From Deltaproteobacteria bacterium RIFCSPHIGHO2_02_FULL_40_11 (GTDB lineage: Bacteria; Bdellovibrionota; JACOXK01; 2-02-FULL-40-11), in contig MGRI01000061.1 in NCBI GenBank assembly GCA_001798105.1, positions 9,560-15,648 on the forward strand: a DNA stretch of 6,089 bases. Direction: 5' to 3'. Below, piece by piece: positions 1 through 6,089 of this stretch. The stretch's first letter is position 1. Each line of letters starts with the position of its first letter. The notes below the pieces were generated by a model, which was not told where the DNA came from, did not search any database, and worked only from the letters and a program-made list of their open reading frames with translations. Made by a program: the position numbers and the translations under genes.

Positions 1-2755
1 AATGGTGTGCCTGGATTTAGACCATCCGGATATTGAAGCCTTTATTGATTGGAAAGTCCGAGAAGAACAAAAAGTGGTTGCGTTGGTCACGGGTTCGCAA
101 ATCACACGTGAAACTTTAAAAGAAATTATGCAAGTGTGTGCTGCGTCTCAAAAAGAGTTGGGCAATAAAGCCTTTGATATGAAAGAAAATCCAAAGTTGA
201 TGTCTGTCATCCGTCGGGCCCATCACTCTAAAATCCCCCTCAATTACATTCACAGAACCATTCAACTTGCCAAGCAGGGATTTATCGACATGGAATTTGT
301 GGACCTCAATATCGATTGGAATTCTGAAGCTTATCGAACGGTTGGGGGACAAAATTCGAATAATTCTGTTCGGATTCCAAATGCATTTTTAAAAGCTTTG
401 GAAAATAACGAAGACTGGCATTTAACGTCTCGCACCACAGGTCAAGTTGTTAAAACCGTCAAAGCCCAAGCGCTTTGGGAAAAAATTTGCTATGCCGCGT
501 GGGCCTGTGCCGATCCTGGCATTCAATACGATACCACCATTAACGAATGGCATACGTGCCCAGAAGATGGCAGAATTAATGCTTCGAATCCATGTTCAGA
601 GTACATGTTTTTAGATGATACCGCGTGTAACCTTGCCTCCATCAATCTTTTAAAATTTTACGACACCCAAAAGGGCGTCTTCGACGTTGAAGGCTACAGA
701 CACGCATGTGCGCTTTGGACCATCGCACTTGAAATTTCTGTATTGATGGCACAATTTCCAAGCAAAGAAATTGCGCTCCGAAGTTATGAATTTCGAACCT
801 TGGGACTGGGATATGCAAACTTAGGCGCGCTTCTCATGTGTATGGGCGTTGCCTATGACAGCGACGAGGCTCGCGCCATTTCTGGCTGTTTGACGTCCAT
901 TATGTGTGGCCAATCCTATGCCACAAGTAGCCTGATGGCCAAGGAACTGGGGGCCTTTCGACATTACGAAAAAAATGCGTCCCATATGTTGCGCGTCATT
1001 CAAAATCACAGACGTGCCGCAACCAACGCGCCCCAATCGGAATACGAAGGTCTTACAATTTTCCCACAAGGACTTTATCCAAAACATGCTCCAACTTACT
1101 TACTCGAACCGGCCAAAGAAGTCTGGGATCAAGCCCTGGCGTTGGGCAGGCAGTATGGGTTTAGAAATGCCCAAGTCACTGTCATTGCACCCACAGGAAC
1201 CATTGGACTCGTGATGGACTGTGACACGACAGGCGTTGAGCCCGATTTTGCTTTGGTGAAATTTAAAAAGCTGGCTGGGGGTGGTTATTTTAAAATCATT
1301 AATCAATCCACCCCCCCAGCTTTACGAAAACTGGGGTACACAGAAAAAGAAATTCAAGCCATCGTGAACTACACCAAAGGCCATGGTACTTTAAAAGATG
1401 CACCTGAAGTAAATCATGAAACCTTAAGCGCCAAAGGATTTACACCGGAAATCTTAGAAAAAATTGAATCCCAATTGCCTGCGGCCTTTCAAATCGGATT
1501 TGTTTTTAATAAACATATCTTGGGCGAAACTTTTTGTGTAGACACTTTGGGATTTTCAAAAGAAGAGCTCGACCGCTGGGATTTTGACATGCTCAAATCT
1601 TTGGGGTTTTCAAAATCACAAGTTCAAGCCGCCAATGACTATTGCTCTGGCACTATGACCATCGAAGGGGCGCCGCATTTGAAAGAAGAACATTATTCTA
1701 TTTTTGATTGCGCCAATAAATGTGGGAAATATGGAAAACGCTATATTTTGGCAGCCGGACATATTCGTATGATGGGTGCTGTGCAGCCTTTTATTTCAGG
1801 TGCGATCAGTAAAACCATTAATATGCCCCATGAAGCAACGGTTGAAGACATTCAAACGGCCTATCTTTCTTCTTGGAAATATATGCTCAAAGCCAATGCG
1901 TTATATCGCGATGGCTCAAAATTATCGCAACCCTTAAATTCTATTTCCGACGATTGGTCAGATGTTTTATATGCAGACTCGCAACAAGACCGCATTGAGC
2001 GCGTTGCAGAAAAAATTGTTACACGCTACGTCACCAAAAAACGCTGGCTTCCCACGCGAAGATCCGGCTACACCCAAAAAGCGGAAATTGGAGGCCATAA
2101 AGTCTACTTAAAAACCGGTGAATACGAAGATGGCACGCTGGGTGAAATTTTTATCGACATGCATAAAGAAGGCGCTGCTTTTCGGTCGGTCATGAATTGC
2201 TTTGCCATTGCCATTTCCAAAGGGCTTCAATATGGCATTCCGTTAGAAGAATTCGTAAATGAATTTTCATTTACGCGGTTTGAACCCAATGGCCTTGTGC
2301 AACACCACGACCATATTAAAATGGCGACCAGTGTCGTTGATTTTATTTTCCGAGAACTCGCCATGACCTATTTGGGCAGATACGACATGGTCCAAGTTCC
2401 CCCTGAAGGTCCAGAGAGCATTCGCCCAAAATCCAAAGGCATGGATTTAAGCGCAGGCACAAAAAATATAAATGGAAACGGCAAAGGGAATGGCCATGCA
2501 AATGGCCATACGGTCGAAGAAACCTTTTACTTTGTAAGTCCCCAGGCATCCGATGATGGCGCACACATAGGGGCGGGGCTCAACACGCCACTGAGCCCAG
2601 TCATCCCCGCGAAAGCGGGGATCCACAAATCCAAATTGGCACGCATGCAAGGCTACGAGGGTGATTCCTGCCTAGAATGCGGGCAATTTACAATGGTTCG
2701 CAACGGCGCCTGCTTAAAATGCCAAAGCTGCGGGTCGACTTCCGGGTGTTCGTAA
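1..2755 (+). CDS. nrdJ: Adenosylcobalamin-dependent (class II) ribonucleoside-diphosphate reductase, C-terminal part, 5'-truncated by window edge
   Basis: This enzyme reduces ribonucleotides to deoxyribonucleotides in the cytoplasm, using adenosylcobalamin to generate the active-site thiyl radical, so it needs no oxygen and no NrdB subunit. Residues are numbered from the ATG at 2, which is internal: the frame is open to the window edge and family members have roughly 300-350 more residues upstream, including the first redox cysteine. Visible features are the catalytic motif NPCSE at 196-200 (radical cysteine C198, with N196 and E200), the likely redox cysteine C209, APTGTIG at 396-402 and GVEPDFALV at 411-419. 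Next come a helical module with repeated LGF/LGY-S/T motifs (441-570), HIRMMGAVQPFISGAISKT at 587-605 and a TSCPD domain at about 688-795. A low-complexity linker (about 800-878) leads to a cysteine-rich tail: CxxC at 890-893, CxxCxxC at 904-910 and C916, which in this family is thought to re-reduce the active site or bind zinc. The linker carries an in-frame palindromic repeat. The stop is TAA at 2753-2755. Family assignment is very secure. Confidence 0.97.
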   Translation, partial: MVCLDLDHPDIEAFIDWKVREEQKVVALVTGSQITRETLKEIMQVCAASQKELGNKAFDMKENPKLMSVIRRAHHSKIPLNYIHRTIQLAKQGFIDMEFVDLNIDWNSEAYRTVGGQNSNNSVRIPNAFLKALENNEDWHLTSRTTGQVVKTVKAQALWEKICYAAWACADPGIQYDTTINEWHTCPEDGRINASNPCSEYMFLDDTACNLASINLLKFYDTQKGVFDVEGYRHACALWTIALEISVLMAQFPSKEIALRSYEFRTLGLGYANLGALLMCMGVAYDSDEARAISGCLTSIMCGQSYATSSLMAKELGAFRHYEKNASHMLRVIQNHRRAATNAPQSEYEGLTIFPQGLYPKHAPTYLLEPAKEVWDQALALGRQYGFRNAQVTVIAPTGTIGLVMDCDTTGVEPDFALVKFKKLAGGGYFKIINQSTPPALRKLGYTEKEIQAIVNYTKGHGTLKDAPEVNHETLSAKGFTPEILEKIESQLPAAFQIGFVFNKHILGETFCVDTLGFSKEELDRWDFDMLKSLGFSKSQVQAANDYCSGTMTIEGAPHLKEEHYSIFDCANKCGKYGKRYILAAGHIRMMGAVQPFISGAISKTINMPHEATVEDIQTAYLSSWKYMLKANALYRDGSKLSQPLNSISDDWSDVLYADSQQDRIERVAEKIVTRYVTKKRWLPTRRSGYTQKAEIGGHKVYLKTGEYEDGTLGEIFIDMHKEGAAFRSVMNCFAIAISKGLQYGIPLEEFVNEFSFTRFEPNGLVQHHDHIKMATSVVDFIFRELAMTYLGRYDMVQVPPEGPESIRPKSKGMDLSAGTKNINGNGKGNGHANGHTVEETFYFVSPQASDDGAHIGAGLNTPLSPVIPAKAGIHKSKLARMQGYEGDSCLECGQFTMVRNGACLKCQSCGSTSGCS
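1267..1323 (+). repeat. Strong 16-bp bulged inverted repeat within nrdJ
   Basis: AAAGCTGG (1267-1274) pairs with CCAGCTTT (1316-1323), and GGGGGTGG (1277-1284) pairs with CCACCCCC (1308-1315). Only a 2-base CT bulge (1275-1276) interrupts the left arm, and the loop is 23 AT-rich bases. The coded peptide (KLAGGGYFKIINQS then TPPAL) is conserved in NrdJ proteins, so the structure rests largely on codon choice, including a C7 run at 1311-1317. It could form in mRNA or single-stranded DNA. Whether it has a role or is chance cannot be told from one sequence. Confidence 0.6.
2254..2275 (+). repeat. Perfect 10-bp inverted repeat within the nrdJ TSCPD domain
   Basis: CGTAAATGAA (2254-2263) and TTCATTTACG (2266-2275) are exact reverse complements around two T residues. 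As RNA it would fold as about 9 bp with a four-base loop. It encodes VNEFSFT in a conserved part of the TSCPD domain. No known binding site is recognised and it may be coincidental. Confidence 0.5.
2489..2509 (+). repeat. Asn-Gly-His duplication in the nrdJ linker, palindromic at DNA level
   Basis: AATGGCCAT occurs at 2489-2497 and 2501-2509, encoding NGH-A-NGH in a Gly/Asn-rich low-complexity stretch (about residues 822-836). ATGGCCAT is itself a palindrome, so the two copies can also pair as an 8-bp stem around GCAA. Repeat expansion in a flexible linker is the simplest explanation. Confidence 0.5.
2576..2598 (+). repeat. 7-bp inverted repeat beside the dRS3-like palindrome
   Basis: GGGCTCA (2576-2582) and TGAGCCC (2592-2598) are perfect reverse complements around a 9-base loop. 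The repeat ends 4 bases before the dRS3-like palindrome, so the two could be parts of one composite element. The pairing is seen directly; membership in a mobile element is inferred. Confidence 0.5.
2603..2622 (+). repeat. dRS3-like / 'VIPAKAGI' palindromic repeat
   Basis: The sequence ATCCCCGC-GAAA-GCGGGGAT is a perfect 8-bp stem closed by a GNRA tetraloop. It is flanked by GTC on the left and CCAC on the right, as in the short palindromes scattered through many proteobacterial genomes. The neisserial dRS3 repeat has the form ATTCCC-N8-GGGAAT. This copy differs by a paired T-to-C and A-to-G change that preserves the stem. Here it is translated in frame as VIPAKAGIH (nrdJ residues 867-875, numbered from position 2), the same peptide these repeats yield when they are read through elsewhere. 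It is not a terminator: no T-run follows and it lies within an open frame. Confidence 0.8.
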
Positions 2756-2770
2756 AGATTACGTAAAGAT
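2751..2770 (+). repeat. 9-bp direct repeat spanning the nrdJ stop codon
   Basis: CGTAAAGAT occurs at 2751-2759 and again at 2762-2770, 11 bases apart. The first copy contains the TAA stop of nrdJ. It looks like a small tandem duplication and may be chance. No function is recognised. Confidence 0.4.
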
Positions 2771-2805
2771 GGATTATTACATTGAGTTTCAATTTTTCTT
2801 AATTT

Positions 2806-2820
2806 AAAAAGGATGTCCAG
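2806..2820 (+). promoter_or_regulatory. Ribosome binding site for the 817-residue protein
   Basis: AAAAAGGA (2806-2813) precedes the GTG at 2820 with a 6-base gap. This spacing, together with the signal peptide that begins exactly at that codon, decides the GTG start. The ATG at 2813-2815 is in another frame and stops after five codons. Confidence 0.65.
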
Positions 2821-5273
2821 TGGTATTTAGAAAGACTATCGTCTTCGCCCTTATCGTCTTACTGGCATTTCCATATCCACTTTTTGCCCAAAATGTTCGT
2901 GAACTCAAAAAAATTGAATCTCCACACAATGACTTTTCTTTTTATATTCCAAACCAAACCTGGGGCGCACTTTCATCTTCGGAAAACTTCTACCAACATG
3001 TCACAGATGACGACGCCTATGTGAAACGCACACAAAACATGGCCTCCATTTGGTATGCCTACGCGTTAGGGACCGAAGGCCTTCTCCTTTCAGATGGCGT
3101 TCAAAAACATCATATTCCGATTGCCACACAAAGCATTCACTTTTCACAAAATTACCTATGGATTGTCCCACAGCATCAGGTTTTTCCACAGATGGGATTT
3201 TATATTTTGCGTCTCATCGACTTTCAAGCCCATGGATTTAAAAACCATCTTCCCTTGTTTTTCATTCCCACCCATCCCGACTTGGGACCTGTCAAAAAAA
3301 TTGTAGCCACCCACAACGACACGCGCCAAGAAGTAAAATTGCTCATTACTACAACTTCAGACCATCCCATCTCTGAGATGATGTTTTCAGATGTGCGCGA
3401 TCTTCTCATGGCACAAACCCTATCCCTTGCCACTTTTCAATTGATGCTGGATCCCAATTTTGAAGAACTGGAATCTTTGATTGCGAGCTATCAAAAAGAT
3501 GTTGAAAGCATTACAGAAGCGTTGATCCGTGATTTTAAAGAGGCCATTGGCCCAAACCTGGACCTCATCCCCGAAGATATTAAAAACATTCAATGGGAAG
3601 GCATTTCCGCTGAAGATCTCACAGAAAAATTTTCTCTTTTAGAAAATATTCCCAGTTTGGTGAATCTTAAAGAACTGTACGCAGGTTTTTTTGCACAAAG
3701 ACAAAACCAGTTTTTTGAAGACTACTCAGATTTAGTTTCAAGCGTTGAGATCACTGGGTTTCCAGTGGATCAAATAGAAGCTCTCGACCGAAAGCTTAAA
3801 CAATTGGAAGATCCCACATGGTTCGAAACTGTTTTAGAAGACAAAGATTCTAAAAAAGCACTCTACATCCTCATGGGCATCACCCTTGCAACAACCTTTG
3901 TGGTTTTTGTTTTACCTAAACTTCTTAAAAAACCATTTTCAGATATTGGGGCAGCTTATTCAGGCGCGCATTATCGAACGCTCAATACGTCATGGCTTCG
4001 CTGGGTTTTAAAGCGTTTCCCCAGGACAAGAAACTTTATCGAAGTGTCTGATTCTGGGCTGGCCAAACTTTTAAGAAAATTAGGCCCCATGGAACATGAA
4101 ATGGTTGGGCTTCGCCCCACAGGCCAGCAATTTAAACGCGCGTTTTTACAATCCACCGGAGACACCCTCACAGTCGTTCTTTCAGAACTTGCCATTCGAC
4201 CGCTTTATCGCACAAAACTGGATCGAGATGTAGAAAGTGCCATTCTTTTAGATCAACCCTTCGATGACACGCACACGCTTTGGATTCAAAAAAACTTTTT
4301 AGAAAGAATTGTTGGAAACCAGATTTTAGGCACCATTATGGGGGCAAGCTCCCTTTCGCTTTTAGAACGTGAATATAACCGCATGATGCAAAATTTTGTT
4401 TTAGACACCCATATGGAAGAACGCATCACAGAATATCTTTCCACTGAAGGGAAAACGTCTGCTTTTAAATTTAGAGAAACCAGTCAACATCAATTGGGAA
4501 AAACCATGCTGGAAGACATGGATACTTTAAAAAAGAAAATCCAAAACAAAATACATCTGCTCTCTTTAAAAGGCACACCAACCCCTACCGTTGCACAGCT
4601 TGAACTCCAAGGCGTTATGGATGAAATGGCCCTGAAGTGGATGAAAGACATCGAAGACCATGTAAACACAAACTTAAAATCAAAAGCCAAGGCATTTTCA
4701 ATTCCCCAAAAAGCAAAGCCCGAAATCCTGGCCTTCATGAGCACCAGACTCAATGCCCTTTCTCAAAAACACATTCAAGATCTTGCCAGAAAACCTGGAT
4801 TTATTACAAAACTTGTCTTTGGATTGATGGGAACCGTTGAAAGAATCCTTCGAAAGTTCTTTGGGGTAAAAGTTGCGCAACGCCATGGCCTTTTTGCAAA
4901 AGAAGTGTGGCGAATTTGGACCGCACAAAATGAACCTTATTTTTGGAATACGATTTTTATTCATATTCCCACACGCGGTAGTTTTAATTTTACGATGTAT
5001 GCTTTTAAGCGCGCCACTTCTATTCTTTTTACAACACCGCTTTATATCAGTACCTATTTAACCGCGAAACGAAAATTTGGTCTTCGTGGCGGCATGGGCG
5101 AATTTGGATTTGGCATGGGCTATGGTTTTGCAACCAATATTATTACGCAATGGCTTTTTGTTCACGTGTACGAAGAGCACCTGATGAAAACCATTTTGGA
5201 TTTAGAATGGGCAAAGTATCCAGAATATGTTGAAGCTTGGAAAAATGGCATTGATTTGAAAAAAGAAAACTAA
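2820..5273 (+). CDS. Uncharacterised exported/membrane protein, 817 residues, no recognised family
   Basis: I do not recognise this protein. It starts with GTG. Residues 1-23 form a clear Sec signal peptide: basic VFRK, a hydrophobic core at about 7-18, and LFA before Q24 as a likely signal peptidase I site. There is no lipobox cysteine. Residues 24-346 are probably periplasmic, with a beta-type first half followed by acidic, helix-rich sequence (about 210-345). A clear membrane helix spans about 347-369 (YILMGITLATTFVVFVLPKL), followed by KK, suggesting that the next part faces the cytoplasm. Residues 370-700 are helical and charged, with a possible coiled coil around 555-650. The C-terminus has weaker hydrophobic stretches (about 730-748 and 762-783) around a Gly-rich segment, FGLRGGMGEFGFGMGYGF at 753-770. 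It follows nrdJ by 64 bp on the same strand, so co-transcription is possible, but no functional link is evident. It overlaps the convergent next gene by 4 bp. Confidence 0.85.
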   Translation: MVFRKTIVFALIVLLAFPYPLFAQNVRELKKIESPHNDFSFYIPNQTWGALSSSENFYQHVTDDDAYVKRTQNMASIWYAYALGTEGLLLSDGVQKHHIPIATQSIHFSQNYLWIVPQHQVFPQMGFYILRLIDFQAHGFKNHLPLFFIPTHPDLGPVKKIVATHNDTRQEVKLLITTTSDHPISEMMFSDVRDLLMAQTLSLATFQLMLDPNFEELESLIASYQKDVESITEALIRDFKEAIGPNLDLIPEDIKNIQWEGISAEDLTEKFSLLENIPSLVNLKELYAGFFAQRQNQFFEDYSDLVSSVEITGFPVDQIEALDRKLKQLEDPTWFETVLEDKDSKKALYILMGITLATTFVVFVLPKLLKKPFSDIGAAYSGAHYRTLNTSWLRWVLKRFPRTRNFIEVSDSGLAKLLRKLGPMEHEMVGLRPTGQQFKRAFLQSTGDTLTVVLSELAIRPLYRTKLDRDVESAILLDQPFDDTHTLWIQKNFLERIVGNQILGTIMGASSLSLLEREYNRMMQNFVLDTHMEERITEYLSTEGKTSAFKFRETSQHQLGKTMLEDMDTLKKKIQNKIHLLSLKGTPTPTVAQLELQGVMDEMALKWMKDIEDHVNTNLKSKAKAFSIPQKAKPEILAFMSTRLNALSQKHIQDLARKPGFITKLVFGLMGTVERILRKFFGVKVAQRHGLFAKEVWRIWTAQNEPYFWNTIFIHIPTRGSFNFTMYAFKRATSILFTTPLYISTYLTAKRKFGLRGGMGEFGFGMGYGFATNIITQWLFVHVYEEHLMKTILDLEWAKYPEYVEAWKNGIDLKKEN
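3858..3926 (+). other. Predicted transmembrane helix of the 817-residue protein
   Basis: Codons for residues 347-369 encode an uninterrupted hydrophobic run without charged residues until the terminal lysines (KLLKK). An acidic and basic stretch (EDKDSKK) lies on the N-terminal side. With the cleaved signal peptide, this single strong helix would place residues 24-346 outside the inner membrane and the following part inside. The topology is inferred. Confidence 0.65.
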
Positions 5274-6089
5274 TCCGTAAAAAGATTTTGAATATGTTCT
5301 CTTCGCTGTAAAAGCCCCTGGAGCCTTTCTTCAAAATAAGTTTTGTCTTCAGCCGTTTTTGCGGCACTTAATTTTAAGCGCGTCATTTGAATTTTTAAAT
5401 CGATGTCTGAAAGAATATCTTGAGGGTTATATTGAAAATCTTCTTCGGGGTTCACCACAGCTTCCGCGGGGCGTTCAGTGTACACATGTTTCGCAATCAA
5501 AAGTGAAACCACCGTAAAAAACCCTAAATTTCCGCCATACCAAATGGCTCTGTCCCAACGCATCAGTCCTTTGAGTGCTTTTTCCTCAAAAATATCTTCT
5601 AAACGCAACGTAGGTTCAAAAATATCAAACGATGACTCTCGAAATAAATTCTGATACGATGCCATGAGTTTTTGTTGTGCACGAAGTTCTTTGATCAGCT
5701 TTCCTTTTCCAAACTTACTTTTCCAGGGCATGGCTGCAAGTCTTTGCAAAGTTTGCGCTACAAATTGTTCATACGTCACACCTTGTTCCATGGCCAGACG
5801 TTCTATCGCTTTCATATTGAGTAACCGAATAAAAGCGTCTTGGGCATAATACCGATTTTTATCTGTGGCATAGGATTTTGAAAATCCATTCCAAAACATG
5901 AAAGATCGTCTTTGAGGATTTGTAGCGCGATACACGGCAGATGGAAATTCTGAAAGCACACCTGGCATCAGGGGCTCTGCAACCGTTCTGGGTATGACCA
6001 ACGCGCGAAACCGATCATAAAAATAAGTAATATCCTGGGGTCTTCGTTTCCAAAATTCTAAAAGAAAGGCTCTCCGAAAGTAAACCACA
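5270..6089 (-). CDS. Uncharacterised membrane protein, C-terminal part, truncated by window edge
   Basis: At least 272 residues on the minus strand, ending with TAG at 5272-5270. The frame is open to the right edge. The GTG at 6088-6086 is probably an internal valine, because it gives no signal peptide, no visible ribosome site can be examined, and the sequence starts abruptly with aromatic and basic residues. I do not recognise a family. Numbering from that GTG, residues 1-180 are basic, aromatic-rich and largely helical. One membrane helix lies at about 181-203 (IWYGGNLGFFTVVSLLIAKHVY). An acidic linker follows (about 205-225), then a charged helical tail at about 225-268 with coiled-coil character (LKIQMTRLKL...YFEERLQGLLQRREHI). 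The gene converges on the 817-residue protein gene and overlaps it by 4 bp. The membrane helix resembles a C-terminal segment of that neighbour, hinting at distant relationship. Confidence 0.8.
   Translation of the reverse strand, partial: VVYFRRAFLLEFWKRRPQDITYFYDRFRALVIPRTVAEPLMPGVLSEFPSAVYRATNPQRRSFMFWNGFSKSYATDKNRYYAQDAFIRLLNMKAIERLAMEQGVTYEQFVAQTLQRLAAMPWKSKFGKGKLIKELRAQQKLMASYQNLFRESSFDIFEPTLRLEDIFEEKALKGLMRWDRAIWYGGNLGFFTVVSLLIAKHVYTERPAEAVVNPEEDFQYNPQDILSDIDLKIQMTRLKLSAAKTAEDKTYFEERLQGLLQRREHIQNLFTD

Larger units (their letters stand above)
2571..2626 (+). repeat. GC-rich double-hairpin element embedded in frame in the nrdJ linker
   Basis: These 56 bases are about 70% G+C (39 of 56 by hand count), against a clearly AT-richer surrounding gene. 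They hold two perfect inverted repeats 4 bases apart: a 7-bp stem at 2576-2582/2592-2598 and an 8-bp stem with a GAAA loop at 2603-2622. The block lies between the TSCPD domain and the cysteine tail of NrdJ, where family sequences vary in length, and it keeps the reading frame. The outer limits are approximate because no target-site duplication or second copy is visible. That it is a single inserted element is an inference from composition, hairpin density and the recognisable second hairpin. Confidence 0.6.

Noticed and set aside
2..4. ATG at the left edge as the true start of nrdJ
   Set aside because: The following residues (DHPDIEAFIDWKVREEQK) belong to the catalytic barrel of NrdJ and not its N-terminus, and the frame is open to the edge.
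1142..1174. TTGGGCA/TGCCCAA inverted repeat in nrdJ
   Set aside because: Seven base pairs with a 19-base loop is readily expected by chance in a gene of this length.
2603..2622. Hairpin as a transcription terminator inside nrdJ
   Set aside because: It is followed by ATCCACAAATCC rather than a T-run, and the coding frame continues into the conserved cysteine tail.
2343..2650. Reverse-strand open frames opposite the nrdJ 3' end
   Set aside because: They lie entirely opposite a conserved coding region, have low-complexity or odd composition, and show no ribosome site or recognisable domain.
2781..2800. ATTGA-GTT-TCAAT followed by a T-rich run as a nrdJ terminator
   Set aside because: The stem is only 5 bp and AT-rich, too weak for an intrinsic terminator; readthrough into the next gene is as likely.
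2756..2819. Promoter in the gap after nrdJ
   Set aside because: TTGAGT at 2782-2787 could pass for a -35 box, but no good -10 box lies at 16-18 bases from it. AT-rich hexamers alone are not enough.
3075..3084. GAAGGCCTTC palindrome in the 817-residue protein gene
   Set aside because: It is a short loopless palindrome in coding sequence with no second copy noticed, so probably chance.
6086..6088. GTG as the true start of the minus-strand gene
   Set aside because: It lies one base from the window edge, no ribosome site can be seen, and the peptide begins without a natural N-terminus. It is most likely an internal valine codon.
1..6089. CRISPR array, tRNA, rRNA, riboswitch or insertion sequence
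   Set aside because: No regularly spaced repeats, cloverleaf or conserved RNA sequence, or transposase coding region was seen. A cobalamin riboswitch, if present, would lie upstream of the window.

Overview
The window carries three protein-coding regions and almost no non-coding DNA. Overall composition is moderately AT-rich. The first gene is a confidently recognised long-form, adenosylcobalamin-dependent (class II) ribonucleotide reductase, nrdJ, of the kind common in proteobacteria and related Gram-negative lineages. An exported or membrane protein with a clear Sec signal peptide also fits a Gram-negative bacterium. A VIPAKAGIH-encoding palindromic repeat, a type scattered through many proteobacterial genomes, points the same way. 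The exact lineage cannot be fixed from the sequence; a bdellovibrio-like or other 'deltaproteobacterial' organism is a guess only.

Layout: positions 1-2755 (+) hold the 3' three-quarters of nrdJ, running off the left edge. A 64-bp gap follows, with a ribosome binding site but no convincing promoter or terminator. Positions 2820-5273 (+) encode an 817-residue protein with a signal peptide and one clear internal membrane helix, of no family I recognise. Positions 5270-6089 (-) encode the C-terminal part of a second unrecognised protein with one membrane helix and a coiled-coil-like tail; it runs off the right edge. The last two genes converge and overlap by 4 bp at their stop codons.

How they relate: nrdJ supplies deoxyribonucleotides and has no evident functional link to the other two. 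The two unknown membrane proteins may be related to each other: they share a short GF-x-T...HVY-x-E pattern at a membrane helix. This is a weak inference.

The most notable structure is inside nrdJ. The linker between the TSCPD domain and the C-terminal cysteine-rich tail contains a GC-rich block at about 2571-2626 made of two adjacent perfect hairpins. The second hairpin is a 20-bp dRS3-like palindrome translated in frame as IPAKAGI. It looks like a mobile or repetitive element carried in frame in an essential-type enzyme. Two further strong inverted repeats, at 1267-1323 and 2254-2275, lie in conserved parts of the same gene.
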